Source of the DNA: RYN-428 sp035551995
GTDB lineage: Bacteria > Planctomycetota > Phycisphaerae > Tepidisphaerales > Tepidisphaeraceae
DNA: 64,000 bases
Assembly: GCA_035551995.1 (NCBI GenBank)
Contig: DASZME010000012.1
Span: 1 to 64,000, forward strand
Direction: 5' to 3'
Shown here piece after piece: positions 9,640-18,449 of the stretch (positions within the stretch are counted from its first letter, which is position 1; every line of letters begins with the position of its first letter). The position numbers were made by a program, and so were the translations under genes. The notes beneath the pieces are model-generated. The model was not told where the DNA came from. It did no database searches and worked only from the letters and a program-made list of their open reading frames with translations.

Positions 9640-9926
9640 GTTCAATATACTGTTTTCACGTCACGCTGTTCTTCGCCATTGGCGACGACGGAAGTTAAGA
9701 ATTTGCAAATTATTTCGGCGACGGGTGCGACGTACCGGTTGCCATGAGTTTTGCGCTGCGGTATGTTAATCGCGTTGAACGGGAATTACGCTACGAACAC
9801 TGATTTTCGCGCGCGCCAAGTGTCCGCGAGGGTATAACGAAGGGCAAATCAAACTTGTAACTGTGCGGCCGGAAGTCGGCTCACATGGCTTAGCATGGGT
9901 ACTGGCCACTTTCCTCGGGGTCTGTC
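9640..9926. other. Divergent intergenic region
   Basis: 287 bases between the divergently transcribed DUF1549 gene and the zinc-ribbon membrane protein gene. It must hold both promoters, but no consensus -35/-10 pair is convincing. No open frame, repeat or RNA gene is recognised. Confidence 0.6.
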
Positions 9927-10592
9927 ATGATTAAGGTCACTTGCACCAACTGTCACGAAATCACCGATGTTCCCGATGAGTTTCTCGGCCAGCAGGTAAG
10001 ATGCCCCAAGTGCAAACAATTCAGCGAAGCCGTTCCCGTGCGGGCGGGAGCCATGTCAAAAAGGCAAAAGATGCTGATCACTTTTGCTTTGCCTTTGGTC
10101 ATCGAGGTGGCGTTCACGTTCGTTCATTTGCTGCACGAACGTCATTCTTCGTTGATTGACCCCTTGATCTACAATCTGGTTTGTTTTGGCACGCTTGCGT
10201 ATACGGCTCTGCTTTTCGCCGCCGGCGTGCTCTCGGCGTCAAGCTCGACGATGGAAAGCCTCAACGCCAGGATCAAGAAGGAAGAAGACACCGAATTACA
10301 ATGGTTTCGTCAATATCTCAAAATGATCCGTCGCTGGCTCCCCGCCTACAACACGAGCTTTCGCGGTCCGCAAAGAATGATCATCGGCGGAGTCATCAGT
10401 TCGGTCTACATCCTGGCGCTGATTCTGAACGGGTTTGTCGGGGCGGCACTGGTGACGTTGATCTCGCTGCTGATGATCTGGCTTGGAATGCGGATCGTGC
10501 GCGATTGCCAGGAGATGGCCGCCGAGGAAAGGGCTCGGAAAGCGAAAAAGAAGGCCGCCGCCGAAAACGCCGGCATGGCGGTTCGCGGGTAA
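9927..10592 (+). CDS. Zinc-ribbon membrane protein of unknown function
   Basis: A 221-residue protein. The N-terminus carries two CxxC knuckles (C6/C9 and C26/C29), a zinc-ribbon arrangement similar to the MJ0042-type domain common in planctomycetes. Hydrophobic segments at about 50-70, 84-108 and 150-190 suggest four membrane passes in two hairpins. The C-terminal tail is Lys/Ala/Glu-rich (ERARKAKKKAAAENA) and presumably cytoplasmic. ung starts only 11 bases after the stop, so co-transcription is likely, though no functional link is evident. Confidence 0.7.
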   Translation: MIKVTCTNCHEITDVPDEFLGQQVRCPKCKQFSEAVPVRAGAMSKRQKMLITFALPLVIEVAFTFVHLLHERHSSLIDPLIYNLVCFGTLAYTALLFAAGVLSASSSTMESLNARIKKEEDTELQWFRQYLKMIRRWLPAYNTSFRGPQRMIIGGVISSVYILALILNGFVGAALVTLISLLMIWLGMRIVRDCQEMAAEERARKAKKKAAAENAGMAVRG

Positions 10593-10603
10593 AATAGAGC
10601 GGC

Positions 10604-11281
10604 GTGCAATCCCATCTCGCACAGTTTCCCCCAGGGTGGCAGGACGTTCTTTCCGGCGAGCGTGTTAAGCCATACTTTCGCGATCTTGTGGAGTATGTAG
10701 AAATTGAGCGGAAGACCGGCGAAGTTTTCCCTCCGGCCTCAGACGTTTTTAACGCCCTGGCGCACACCCCCTACTCGCAGGTGCGCGTTCTTCTGCTGGG
10801 ACAAGACCCCTATCACGACAACGGGCAGGCGCACGGCCTTTGTTTTTCCGTAGCGCCCGGAACGCGGCCGCCACCTTCGCTGTCGAATATTTTCAAGGAA
10901 CTCAAGAACGACCTCGGCATATCCGCGCCCCAGACCGGCTGTCTGACGCCATGGGCCCGGCAAGGTATTTTACTCCTTAACGCGGTGCTGACGGTGCGGG
11001 CACATCAAGCCAATTCGCACAAAAACAAAGGATGGGAAACATTCACCGACGAAATCATCGAGCGCGTCAATGAAAAAATTGAGCCGGTGGTGTTTGTGCT
11101 TTGGGGCGCGTACGCGCAAAAGAAGGAAAATCTGATCGATACCCGCCGGCACGCGATCATCAAATCCGCCCACCCTTCGCCCCTCAGCGCCCATAACGGC
11201 TTCTTTGGAAGCCGGCCGTTCTCGAAAATTAATGAGACGCTACGGATGTTCGGCCATCGGGAAATCGATTGGAGGCTATAG
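10604..11281 (+). CDS. ung: Uracil-DNA glycosylase (family 1)
   Basis: Removes uracil from DNA as the first step of base-excision repair. The 225-residue protein has the water-activating motif GQDPYH (66-71), with the catalytic Asp at 68, and the uracil/DNA-binding loop HPSPLSA (190-196). NAVLTVRAHQANSH matches the family's uracil-recognition strand. The start is GTG at 10604, eleven bases after the upstream gene; the Shine-Dalgarno is weak, suggesting reliance on read-through from that gene. Confidence 0.95.
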   Translation: MQSHLAQFPPGWQDVLSGERVKPYFRDLVEYVEIERKTGEVFPPASDVFNALAHTPYSQVRVLLLGQDPYHDNGQAHGLCFSVAPGTRPPPSLSNIFKELKNDLGISAPQTGCLTPWARQGILLLNAVLTVRAHQANSHKNKGWETFTDEIIERVNEKIEPVVFVLWGAYAQKKENLIDTRRHAIIKSAHPSPLSAHNGFFGSRPFSKINETLRMFGHREIDWRL

Positions 11282-11367
11282 CTCTTTCGATGCAAGCGAT
11301 GAAAATCTCGTTCCGCACTGTTCCCCCGAAGGCATTGCCCTCGCCCCACCCTGCCGACCAGATATGA

Positions 11368-11402
11368 AGCGACTCCGCCATCAGATGATGAACGGAGTCG
11401 CT
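11368..11402. terminator. Candidate bidirectional terminator hairpin
   Basis: AGCGACTCCG (11368-11377) and CGGAGTCGCT (11393-11402) form a perfect 10-bp stem with a 15-base loop. It sits between the convergent ung and sialate esterase genes. No strong U-run follows on either strand, so intrinsic termination is plausible rather than certain. Confidence 0.55.
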
Positions 11403-11436
11403 CGCGTTTGTCGATTCAGGAAATCAGGCCGACGGA

Positions 11437-13014
11437 CTACTTCCCTTCGGTCTTTCCCTTCCAATCATCGGTCCGGAACGGAACCGCCGGCAACTTGGCG
11501 TTGTTGTAGAGGTTGCCCTCGGGATTATGCGACCAGTCATATCGAACCGCCGCCGGCTTTTCCACGTCCTTGCTCGACACGACCACCGTTTTGCCCTCGA
11601 TCTTGGCATCCGCCCAATGCCAGACCTTGTCTTCGCCGGCGATTTGGAATCCCTTGAGTGGCTCGCCGCCTTTGGCTTCCAGCGTGTCGTGATGCGTGAA
11701 ATCGATGACGACCTTATTGCCCTCGATCTTCGAGCCGGCGTATTCCGGGCCGGAGTATTCGACCTTTTCGCCGTATGTCTTGGCCCGCGCCACCAGCGAC
11801 AAGCGATAGCCGACGTCCTGCTTGTTGTGCGGGTGAATATCGCCGGGGTTTTTCTCGTCGGCGAGGTCGATGGCCATCGCCTGTCCGTTGTGTGGCTGGG
11901 CCGCGGTCATGGCCTGTGCTTCACGCAATTCGGCCCAGTCGTCGTCGCCGGGCGTCGGGGAAACCTTCTGGAAGTTGGCCAGCGAAACAATGTAGAAATC
12001 CATCTCCGGCTCGTTGAACACGTCGCGCCAGCTCTTGATCATCATCGGCAATAACTTGCGATATTGATACGCACGGCCAGCGTTGCTTTCCCCCTGATAC
12101 CAGATGGCGCCTCGCACCGCGAACGGAACGATCGGCGCCACCATGCCGTTGAACAGCACCGACCCCTGATTCGGATTACCCGTCGGATCATTCGGCTTGC
12201 GCGGCATCGGCTTCTTGGCGGCCTTGGCCTTGGCCGCGTCGGCTTCCCACTTCTCAAGCTGCTTGGCGTACGCGTCGCTCGACGGCGGCGCCTTGTGCAC
12301 AAGACCCGCCAGGTCGGCTTCGCTCTTCAAGTGCGACTCTTCCGTCCACGCCTCGGCGACCGTGCCGCCCCATGACGTGTGAATCAGCCCCACCGGCACC
12401 TTCAGATTTTCCTGCAAATCGCGCCCGAAAAAATAACCCACCGCCGAAAACCCGCCCCACGCCCCGATCTCGACATTTTCCGGCGTGCAGTCCAGCCATG
12501 TGCCCATCCCCGGCGGCGTCGGCTTGGCCAACTCAGTCTGCGGCTCATACGACACGTGCTTGGGAACCGTAAAAAGACGGAGCAGCGGATGATTGGCCTC
12601 GGCGATTTCCTTGGCCGAATCCTTCCCGTTCTTGATGCCGAACTCCATGTTCGACTGGCCCGAGCAGATCCAGACTTCTCCGACCAGCACATCTTTGAAT
12701 TCGACCTTGTCTTTGCCGGCGATCACCAGATCTTCCGGCTTATCGCTGGCCTTGAGCGCCGGGAGTTTCACTTCCCAGTGGCCCTCTTTGTCGGCCTTGG
12801 CGGTGGCCTTGTCGGCGCCGAACGTGACCGTCACGTCTTCCCCGGCGTCGGCGGTCCCCCACACGGGAACGGGCATTTCCCGCTGAAGCACCATGTGATC
12901 GGAAAAGATGGCCGGCATTTTCACGTTGGCGAAAGCCGAGGTTCCGGTGAGCATCGCTGCCCCGGCTAAAACGGCGCAGGCCAGCGTGCGACGCACGCGT
13001 TGTTCGATGAGCAT
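11437..13014 (-). CDS. Sialate O-acetylesterase (secreted SGNH hydrolase)
   Basis: Predicted to remove O-acetyl groups from sialic acids or other acylated sugars outside the cytoplasm. The 525-residue protein begins with a signal peptide (about 1-29, ending AFA). The nucleophile block is CSGQSNMEFG (117-126) and WYQGESN supplies another SGNH block. DIHPHNKQDVGYRLS in the C-terminal half contains a Asp/His pair fitting the catalytic dyad. Length and architecture match the planctomycete sialate O-acetylesterase family. It is monocistronic as far as can be seen. Confidence 0.88.
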   Translation of the reverse strand: MLIEQRVRRTLACAVLAGAAMLTGTSAFANVKMPAIFSDHMVLQREMPVPVWGTADAGEDVTVTFGADKATAKADKEGHWEVKLPALKASDKPEDLVIAGKDKVEFKDVLVGEVWICSGQSNMEFGIKNGKDSAKEIAEANHPLLRLFTVPKHVSYEPQTELAKPTPPGMGTWLDCTPENVEIGAWGGFSAVGYFFGRDLQENLKVPVGLIHTSWGGTVAEAWTEESHLKSEADLAGLVHKAPPSSDAYAKQLEKWEADAAKAKAAKKPMPRKPNDPTGNPNQGSVLFNGMVAPIVPFAVRGAIWYQGESNAGRAYQYRKLLPMMIKSWRDVFNEPEMDFYIVSLANFQKVSPTPGDDDWAELREAQAMTAAQPHNGQAMAIDLADEKNPGDIHPHNKQDVGYRLSLVARAKTYGEKVEYSGPEYAGSKIEGNKVVIDFTHHDTLEAKGGEPLKGFQIAGEDKVWHWADAKIEGKTVVVSSKDVEKPAAVRYDWSHNPEGNLYNNAKLPAVPFRTDDWKGKTEGK

Positions 13015-13264
13015 GAGCGGTGACTCCTTGATCTGTTTAGTCGATTCTCGTCAAGACAGCCGGGGCACGGGACCAACCCGTCACGCCGCGGCGGCGGCCT
13101 TGCGATTGTTTTACAGATGGAGGGGAACGGTGTTGCGGAAATGCGAGTCGCCGGCCGAACGTAACGAAACAATATCCCACCACGTCTGGTTGAGTTTTGT
13201 CGCCTCGGCTGATATGAATCTAAAGCAATGACTCGGGCGGACTGTAGTCTGGCAAGGAATCCAT

Positions 13265-13517
13265 ATGGACGTGGAATGGCTCAAGTGCAACATCTTTTCA
13301 AGGGATGTTTAGTGACGAAGTTGCTATCAGGGTCGCGTCAAAGCACGGTGAGGTCGAGTCCTATTTTGTGGATCGCGCGCAAGTCGAAGGTTCGGTTAAC
13401 GAGATAGGCAAAGTGAAAGTGCGCGTTTATCGGCAGGGCCAAACGGCCTGGGCCGTCTTGCCCACGGAAAACGCCGCCACAATACCCGTCTTGGATTCCG
13501 ATTTACTACCGCGATGA
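13265..13517 (+). pseudogene. Small conserved-looking protein, probably frameshifted
   Basis: From ATG at 13265 (AAGGA six bases upstream) the frame reads MDVEWLKCNIFSRDV and stops. Removing one G from AGGG at 13301-13304 joins it to the following frame (MFSDEVAIRVASKHGEVESY...), giving about 83 residues. The second part alone, from ATG at 13305, encodes 70 residues with no ribosome site. It overlaps the dcd-like gene by four bases (ATGA). Function unknown. Alternative: the short 13305-13517 frame is the real gene. Confidence 0.5.
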
Positions 13518-14096
13518 TTCTTTCCAATCTCAGCATCCACGAGTCACTTGACAAAAAGTGGCTCATGATCGATCCCGAACCCGAACCCCGACGGGTCATG
13601 GAGGGAGGACCAGTGTCCTTATCAGACCACTGCCGTGGATTTACGATTGGGCAATGAAATAGGATACTTCAAAGCCGGCATTCCAGCCTCGATCGATCTG
13701 CGAAAAGGCGACTTTAATACACTATTTGGTCCGCTCTCCGAAACTTTCAGGCTGACGCCCGAGGCTCCGTACCCTCTCCGGCAGAATAAACTCGTTCTGG
13801 CGAAGACATTCGAACAAGTAACTCTCCCCATTAATGAAGAAGGCCCGTGGCTCGCCGCGCGAGTAGAAGGAAAAAGTTCGTACGCGCGGTGCGGACTTTT
13901 GGTGCATTTCACGGCCCCTACGATCCACGCAGGATTCAGAGGTACGATCACGCTCGAACTCATTAATCTCGACCCGCTTGATATAATGCTTTATCCAGGC
14001 ATGCCGATCTGCCAACTAATTATCGAGAAGGTGGACGGACGGCCTTTCCCGAATGTTAGTCAGTTTCAAGGGCAAACCAGACCCGGCGGACGCTGA
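13514..14096 (+). pseudogene. dCTP deaminase/dUTPase-like gene with a frameshift
   Basis: Two frames together look like a Dcd/Dut-family protein. From ATG 13514 the N-terminus reads MILSNLSIHESLDKKWLMID, the typical Dcd opening, and terminates at 13657. The next frame carries TTAVDLRLGNE (from about 13626) and the core EGKSSYARCGLLVHFTA, then IHAGFRGTITLELI, ending at 14096. A +1 shift between about 13585 and 13625 would be needed to join them. The family deaminates dCTP or hydrolyses dUTP. The core is intact, so a sequencing error, programmed shift or very recent mutation are all possible. Confidence 0.7.
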
Positions 14097-14130
14097 TGGC
14101 TTATCTTCCAACGTGTCGGCGGGGTTATCA

Positions 14131-15153
14131 CTAGCCCGATGTTTCGCCGGGCTGCCTCGGCTCCTCTTCGCCCGCCCCATCTTCCGCCGACAACTCTTCC
14201 ACTTTCTGCTCGAGTTCCTTGATCCGACTCATTAACTCCGGCAGCTGCGTGAAAATCGAATACACCCGCCGGGCCTGAAGGGCCGGCATGGCCGGCGCGC
14301 CGATGTAGATGCCTTGATCGGGCAGGTCTTCCATAATCCCGCTCTGGGCGGCGACGGTGACGTTGTTGCCGATCTTCAAATGCCCGGCCACCCCGACCTG
14401 CCCGGCAAGCGTGACGTGATGGCCGATTTTCACGCTGCCCGCGATGCCGACCTGCCCGACGATCAGCGAATGTTCGCCGAGGGTTGAGCCGTGGCCGAAG
14501 GCGATTAAGTTACTGAGTTTGCTCCCCTTGCCGATCACGGTGTCGGCCAGGGCGCCGCGATCGATGGTCGTACAGGCGCCAACCTCCACGTCGTCTTCGA
14601 TGACGACCCGGCCGATTTGCGGAATTTTGTGCTGAATGCCTTTATGGGTGGCAAAGCCAAATCCGTCCTGCCCGATGCAGGCACACGCGTTGAGGATAAC
14701 GCGATCGCCGATCACGCAGTCTTCATAGATCACCACGTTGGGATGGATGATGCAGTCGCTTCCGACTCTGGTGCGCGGCCCGATGTAGACGCCGGGATAG
14801 ATGATCGTGCGCGGGCCGACGGTGGCGGTGGAGTCGATGTGGGTGTCGGGGTGAATTCCCTGGAGGGTATGTTTGCGATAGCCATGCAGTCGCACGACGG
14901 CACGGGTGAAAGCGTAATACGGATCTTTGGTTTTCAGGAGCGCGACGTTGGCGCCCCCGCGAACGCCGGTAGAGACGACGATGGCCGAGGCGCGGGTCGA
15001 TTCGAGCTGCTTGAAGTATTTCGGATTGGCCAGAAAGCTCACTTGTCCCGGGCCGGCGTCTTCGAGCGTACTGCACGAATTGATGATCAAGTCGGGATCG
15101 CCGACCAGTTCCGCCTCGATTTCGCTCGCCAGTTCCTTCAATGTCAGGCTCAC
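14131..15153 (-). CDS. lpxD: UDP-3-O-acylglucosamine N-acyltransferase
   Basis: Third step of lipid A synthesis, adding the N-linked acyl chain. The 340-residue protein has the N-terminal uridine-binding domain (about 1-100) and a left-handed beta-helix of hexapeptide repeats from about residue 102. The active-site His is probably H221, in LIAFGHGSTLG, aligned to H239 of E. coli LpxD. A coiled-coil helix (about 303-323) and an acidic tail close the protein. The start is GTG at 15153 with AAGGAG four bases upstream. It indicates a lipid A-type outer membrane. No other lipid A gene is adjacent. Confidence 0.92.
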   Translation of the reverse strand: MSLTLKELASEIEAELVGDPDLIINSCSTLEDAGPGQVSFLANPKYFKQLESTRASAIVVSTGVRGGANVALLKTKDPYYAFTRAVVRLHGYRKHTLQGIHPDTHIDSTATVGPRTIIYPGVYIGPRTRVGSDCIIHPNVVIYEDCVIGDRVILNACACIGQDGFGFATHKGIQHKIPQIGRVVIEDDVEVGACTTIDRGALADTVIGKGSKLSNLIAFGHGSTLGEHSLIVGQVGIAGSVKIGHHVTLAGQVGVAGHLKIGNNVTVAAQSGIMEDLPDQGIYIGAPAMPALQARRVYSIFTQLPELMSRIKELEQKVEELSAEDGAGEEEPRQPGETSG

Positions 15154-15335
15154 GCTTCTCCTTCGGTTGCGGCGTATTCTACCGAAAAGCAGCCGTGGAG
15201 CGAAGTGAGACGCTTGGGCGCGTGCGGGTGGGTTTCGACGCAGCGTGTTCTTGTCAAATCGCGGGTCTCGACCACGGCTGTCGCCTTAAACTCGATGTAT
15301 AGCGTGTCGGCCTCCTGGAAATATTTAATCTTCAT
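15150..15335 (-). pseudogene. N-terminal half of a DUF2283-type gene (broken)
   Basis: ATG at 15335, with GAGG upstream, begins MKIKYFQEADTLYIEFK and continues to VETRDL, a typical DUF2283 opening. After this the frame slips: one base added would restore DKNTL, the expected next residues, ending near 15241. Beyond that the frame is unrelated sequence and runs to a stop overlapping the lpxD GTG by three bases. The missing continuation appears on the opposite strand at 15399-15466. Confidence 0.6.
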
Positions 15336-15398
15336 CTTGTCCTCACGGCTTGAACGAACGGTCGAAGAACGCATTATGCACGGTCTGTCCATTCAGCA

Positions 15399-15466
15399 AT
15401 GCTGGATCTGGACGCCGATGGCGACATCGCCCCTCCGCGTTCTCATACGAACAAGTTGCGGCATGA
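15399..15466 (+). pseudogene. C-terminal fragment of a DUF2283-type gene
   Basis: The frame MLDLDADGDI (15399-15428) followed, one base out of register, by FSYEQVAA and a stop (15440-15466) resembles the C-terminal half of DUF2283 proteins with an internal deletion. It starts at the residue where the minus-strand half at 15241-15335 ends, suggesting one gene split by an inversion. A short palindrome, CAGCAATGCTG (15394-15404), marks the junction. Confidence 0.5.
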
Positions 15467-15529
15467 CGCGCGGCATCGCGGGCGGGGACGGATTTCTGTG
15501 CGAGGTTCTACAGACAGGAATTACGCTTT

Positions 15530-15916
15530 ATGCTGCCGATGACGCGCGAGTGGGTGGCCAAGGCCGAATCCGACTACGACGGCGCCTGCGAGGCGCTGCG
15601 CTCGCGAAAGAAGGCGCGGCAAGATAGGATTTGTTTCTTCTCGCAGCAGTGCGTGGAAAAATACCTCAAGGCGCGTCTGACCGAAGCCGGACTCACTTTT
15701 CCTCGAACTCATGAGTTGTCGATTCTCCTTCGACTGTGTCTGCCAATCGAGCCGTTATGGGTCGCGTTCGATCGGGAAATGGCGGGAATGACGTAGTTTG
15801 CGGTGCTAATGCGCTATCCCGGAACATGGGCGACGTCCACCGAAGCGCCAAGCGGCATCCGCACTTGCCGTCGATTTCGATCGGTTGCCCGGGTATCGCT
15901 CGGGCTTCCTCCTTAG
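15530..15916 (+). pseudogene. HEPN-domain gene interrupted by an amber stop
   Basis: Reading from ATG 15530 gives a HEPN domain: WVAKAESDYDGA, then CFFSQQCVEKYLKARL and RTHELSILLRLC. TAG at 15794 stops it after 88 residues. The same frame then continues for 39 codons, FAVLMRYPG and CRRFRSVAR, to the next TAG at 15914, exactly the expected C-terminal half of HEPN proteins. The characteristic Rx4-6H of nuclease HEPNs is not obvious. HEPN proteins often pair with MNT nucleotidyltransferases; none is present here. Either a point-mutated pseudogene or amber read-through. Confidence 0.75.
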
Positions 15917-16378
15917 GCGTCGCGGAAGGACTGGGCGACAAAAGTGGGACGGGTGAGAAGCTGAAAAGGTGACATCCATTTTTCTCCTTTTCCACCTGCG
16001 ATCTTCGTGGCCTGCCGCGCCGATTCAGCGGGTGGAGGGAAAAGGGTCGGAAGCCAATTCTAAGCCGGCTTGCTCAAACCGCGATTCTCCTGCTGGCGCC
16101 AGCAATGCGATAAACTCACGACATTCCCGCAAGAGGCTTTCCGGCGGCGGGAGGGGACCGGAAAAAGGGTCAGAAGCAGCCTGGCACGTTTTATTCGCTT
16201 CTCTCCGCATGGCGGGGGCGAAGAAACGACCACCTGACGCTCGGCCCGGACGTTTGGGGGAGTCGTCGATATTCGTTTCGCGCGTGAATCCTCGCTGGCG
16301 CGCGTCGCCGTCCACTCAGCGCATGACCCGTTTGGCGGTATGATCTCCCGGCTGCATCTATTTTGACCAGGAGCCGCC
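15917..16378. other. Non-coding stretch with REP-like motifs
   Basis: 462 bases without a convincing gene. Two copies of AAAAGGGTC(G/A)GAAGC occur near 16040 and 16170. The second leads into CTCTCCGCATGGCGGGGGCGAAG; GCATGGCGGGGGCG recurs at 46897. These resemble REP-type sequences of RAYT elements, but no transposase gene is present. The end of the stretch holds the leader of the MFS gene. Confidence 0.45.
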
Positions 16379-17686
16379 TTGCCCACCGCGATACTCGAAC
16401 ATGAAACTTCCGCGGACGCCACGCGAACGGCGTCGCGGTTTCTTCGCGTGGTGCCGCTGGCGTTCATCACCTACAGCCTCGCGTTCCTGGATCGCAATAA
16501 TTTCGGCTACGCCTCGAACGGCATGACCGAGTCGCTCAAGCTCACCGATAACATGACCGCCCTGCTGCCGGCGGTCTTTTTCATCGGTTATTTTCTCTTT
16601 CAAATCCCGTCGGCCAACTATGCCTCAAAACACAGCGTCCGCTGGCTGGTTTTCTGGTCGCTGGTCGCGTGGGGCGCGCTGTCGAGTCTCGCCGGGATTA
16701 TTCACAGCACGGGCTGGCTCATCGTCGATCGCCTGCTGCTGGGTTCCGTGGAGGGGGTCGTATTGCCCGCCATGCTAGTGTACCTGACGCGTTGGTTCAC
16801 CAAACGCGAACGCTCCCGGGCCAATTCGCTTTTGATGCTCGCCAACCCGGTGACGATGACATACGCATCGGCGGCGTCCGGATTCATCATCGATTATTTC
16901 GATACGCATCATCGATTGCATCTGAAGGGTTGGCAGTGGATGTTCATCATCGAAGGCATTCCCTCGATCGCATGGGCGGGGCTTTGGGTGATGCTGGCGA
17001 AGGACCGTCCTTCGCAAAGCGCGTGGCTGGCGCCGCAGGAAGCCGAGGCGGTGCAGCGAAAGCTGGACGCCGAGCAGGCCGAGATTCCCGGCGTGAAGAA
17101 TTACTGGGCGGCGTTCGCGGATCAGCGCGTCATCCGCCTTGCGCTCATGTACATCTTCTTTAATGCCGCCGGCTATGCGTTCATGTTCTGGATGCCCGCG
17201 ATCGTCAAAGCCCAAACCGGCGCCAGCGCCGGCAAATCCGGGCTCTTGATGGCCGTTCCGTATTTGGTCGCGTCCTTTACCATCGTCGCCGTCTCCTGGA
17301 TATCGGATCGAACGATGCAGCGCAAGAAATATGTCTGGGGATCGAATCTTGTCGGCGCCATTGGGTACCTGCTTGCCGCGCTGGCCGGTCCGCAGCATTT
17401 TGGGATGGCCTTCCTGGCGCTCATCGTCGTCGGTACCTGCACCTATACGCCGACCAGTCCGCAATGGGCCTGGATGGCCGAGATGCTTCCGAGAAATGTG
17501 TTGGCTGAATCGATGGCCCTGGTGAACAGCTTCGGCGCCGTCGGCGGATTTCTGGGCGTTTATTTCGGCGGGTGGCTGAATCGCCACTTCCATTCGCCGG
17601 GTTTGACGTTTCTTTTCTGCGCGATGTGCCTTCTTCTGGCCGCGGGGCTCGGGTTGAGCGTGAAGCAAAATCCCAGAACGGAATAA
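16379..17686 (+). CDS. MFS transporter, anion:cation symporter (ACS) type
   Basis: A 435-residue inner-membrane carrier with about 12 predicted membrane helices. The first helix block FLDRNNFGYAS and the loop GWQWMFIIEGIPS between helices 5 and 6 are typical of the ACS subfamily, which takes up hexuronates, galactarate, phthalate or similar organic acids with protons. The start is TTG at 16379 with AGGAG seven bases upstream, in place of any ATG. Substrate cannot be inferred from neighbours. ilvN downstream has its own leader of 157 bases. Confidence 0.83.
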   Translation: MPTAILEHETSADATRTASRFLRVVPLAFITYSLAFLDRNNFGYASNGMTESLKLTDNMTALLPAVFFIGYFLFQIPSANYASKHSVRWLVFWSLVAWGALSSLAGIIHSTGWLIVDRLLLGSVEGVVLPAMLVYLTRWFTKRERSRANSLLMLANPVTMTYASAASGFIIDYFDTHHRLHLKGWQWMFIIEGIPSIAWAGLWVMLAKDRPSQSAWLAPQEAEAVQRKLDAEQAEIPGVKNYWAAFADQRVIRLALMYIFFNAAGYAFMFWMPAIVKAQTGASAGKSGLLMAVPYLVASFTIVAVSWISDRTMQRKKYVWGSNLVGAIGYLLAALAGPQHFGMAFLALIVVGTCTYTPTSPQWAWMAEMLPRNVLAESMALVNSFGAVGGFLGVYFGGWLNRHFHSPGLTFLFCAMCLLLAAGLGLSVKQNPRTE

Positions 17687-17783
17687 TGCTCACAACGGCA
17701 AGCGTTCGATTTCAATCTGGGATTTCGAACTTCGGTTTTGATTCGCGCCTGGGCGATTCGGATGGCGGATTTCGTCGTCTCCC

Positions 17784-17811
17784 TTGTCCATATCGCAAAT
17801 TGCCGTAGACT
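17784..17811 (+). promoter_or_regulatory. Possible sigma-70-type promoter for ilvN
   Basis: TTGTCC (17784-17789) and TAGACT (17806-17811) are separated by 16 bases, each matching the consensus at four of six positions. They end 32 bases before the ilvN ATG. Weak evidence only. Confidence 0.25.
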
Positions 17812-17843
17812 ATCGCCCGTTTCAACACTCAGGAGCCATCGTG

Positions 17844-18407
17844 ATGCGTCATGTGATTTCGGCATTGGTCATGAACGAACCGGGCGTGCTGGCCAACGTG
17901 GCCGGCATGTTCGCCGCCCGCGGATTTAACATCGATTCGCTGGTCGTCGGCCGGACGGAAAAACCCGAGTTGTCTCGCATGACCATCGTTGTAAACGCCG
18001 ACGACAACACCATCGATCAGATCCGAAAGCAACTGGCCAAGCTGGTGCCGATCGTCAGCGTGCATGACTTTCGTAACTCGGCTTATATCGAGCGCGATCT
18101 TGCCCTCATCACCGTCTCGGTCGGTCCCGAACGCCGCGGCGAAGTGATTGAAGTGGTGAATCTTTTCCGCGGCAAAGTGGTCGACGTCTCCGAGCAAAGC
18201 GTGATCGTCGAACTGGCTGGCGCCGAGGATAAGATCGAGGCCTTTGTCGAATTGATGCAGCCCTACGGCATCACGGAGTTGGCCCGCACCGGCGTGATCG
18301 CCATGGCCCGCGGCATTCAGCCGGCGCGCGATCGATCCGACTCCGGCCCCAAACGCCGCGCCCGCAGCGTCAACGCCCCGGCGGCGGCCGCGCTGCCGCC
18401 AAGCTAA
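17844..18407 (+). CDS. ilvN: Acetolactate synthase small (regulatory) subunit
   Basis: Regulatory partner of acetolactate synthase in valine, leucine and isoleucine synthesis; its ACT domain binds valine. The 187-residue protein opens with an ACT domain, HVISALVMNEPGVLANVAG and GFNIDSLVVG, followed by the C-terminal ALS small-subunit domain (RDLALITVSV, FRGKVVDVS, YGITELARTG). A basic low-complexity tail of about 25 residues (RAR, AAALPPS) is extra. ATG 17844 follows AGGAG by eight bases. The catalytic subunit gene (ilvB) is not in the window, which is unusual as the two are normally adjacent. Confidence 0.9.
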   Translation: MRHVISALVMNEPGVLANVAGMFAARGFNIDSLVVGRTEKPELSRMTIVVNADDNTIDQIRKQLAKLVPIVSVHDFRNSAYIERDLALITVSVGPERRGEVIEVVNLFRGKVVDVSEQSVIVELAGAEDKIEAFVELMQPYGITELARTGVIAMARGIQPARDRSDSGPKRRARSVNAPAAAALPPS

Positions 18408-18449
18408 ATTGCCGCGGGAATCCTCGTCACTCTGCTTCGGAGATAGTGC

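Noticed and set aside
16040..16230. Possible insertion sequence remnant
   Set aside because: REP-like motifs occur but no transposase frame or terminal repeats were found.
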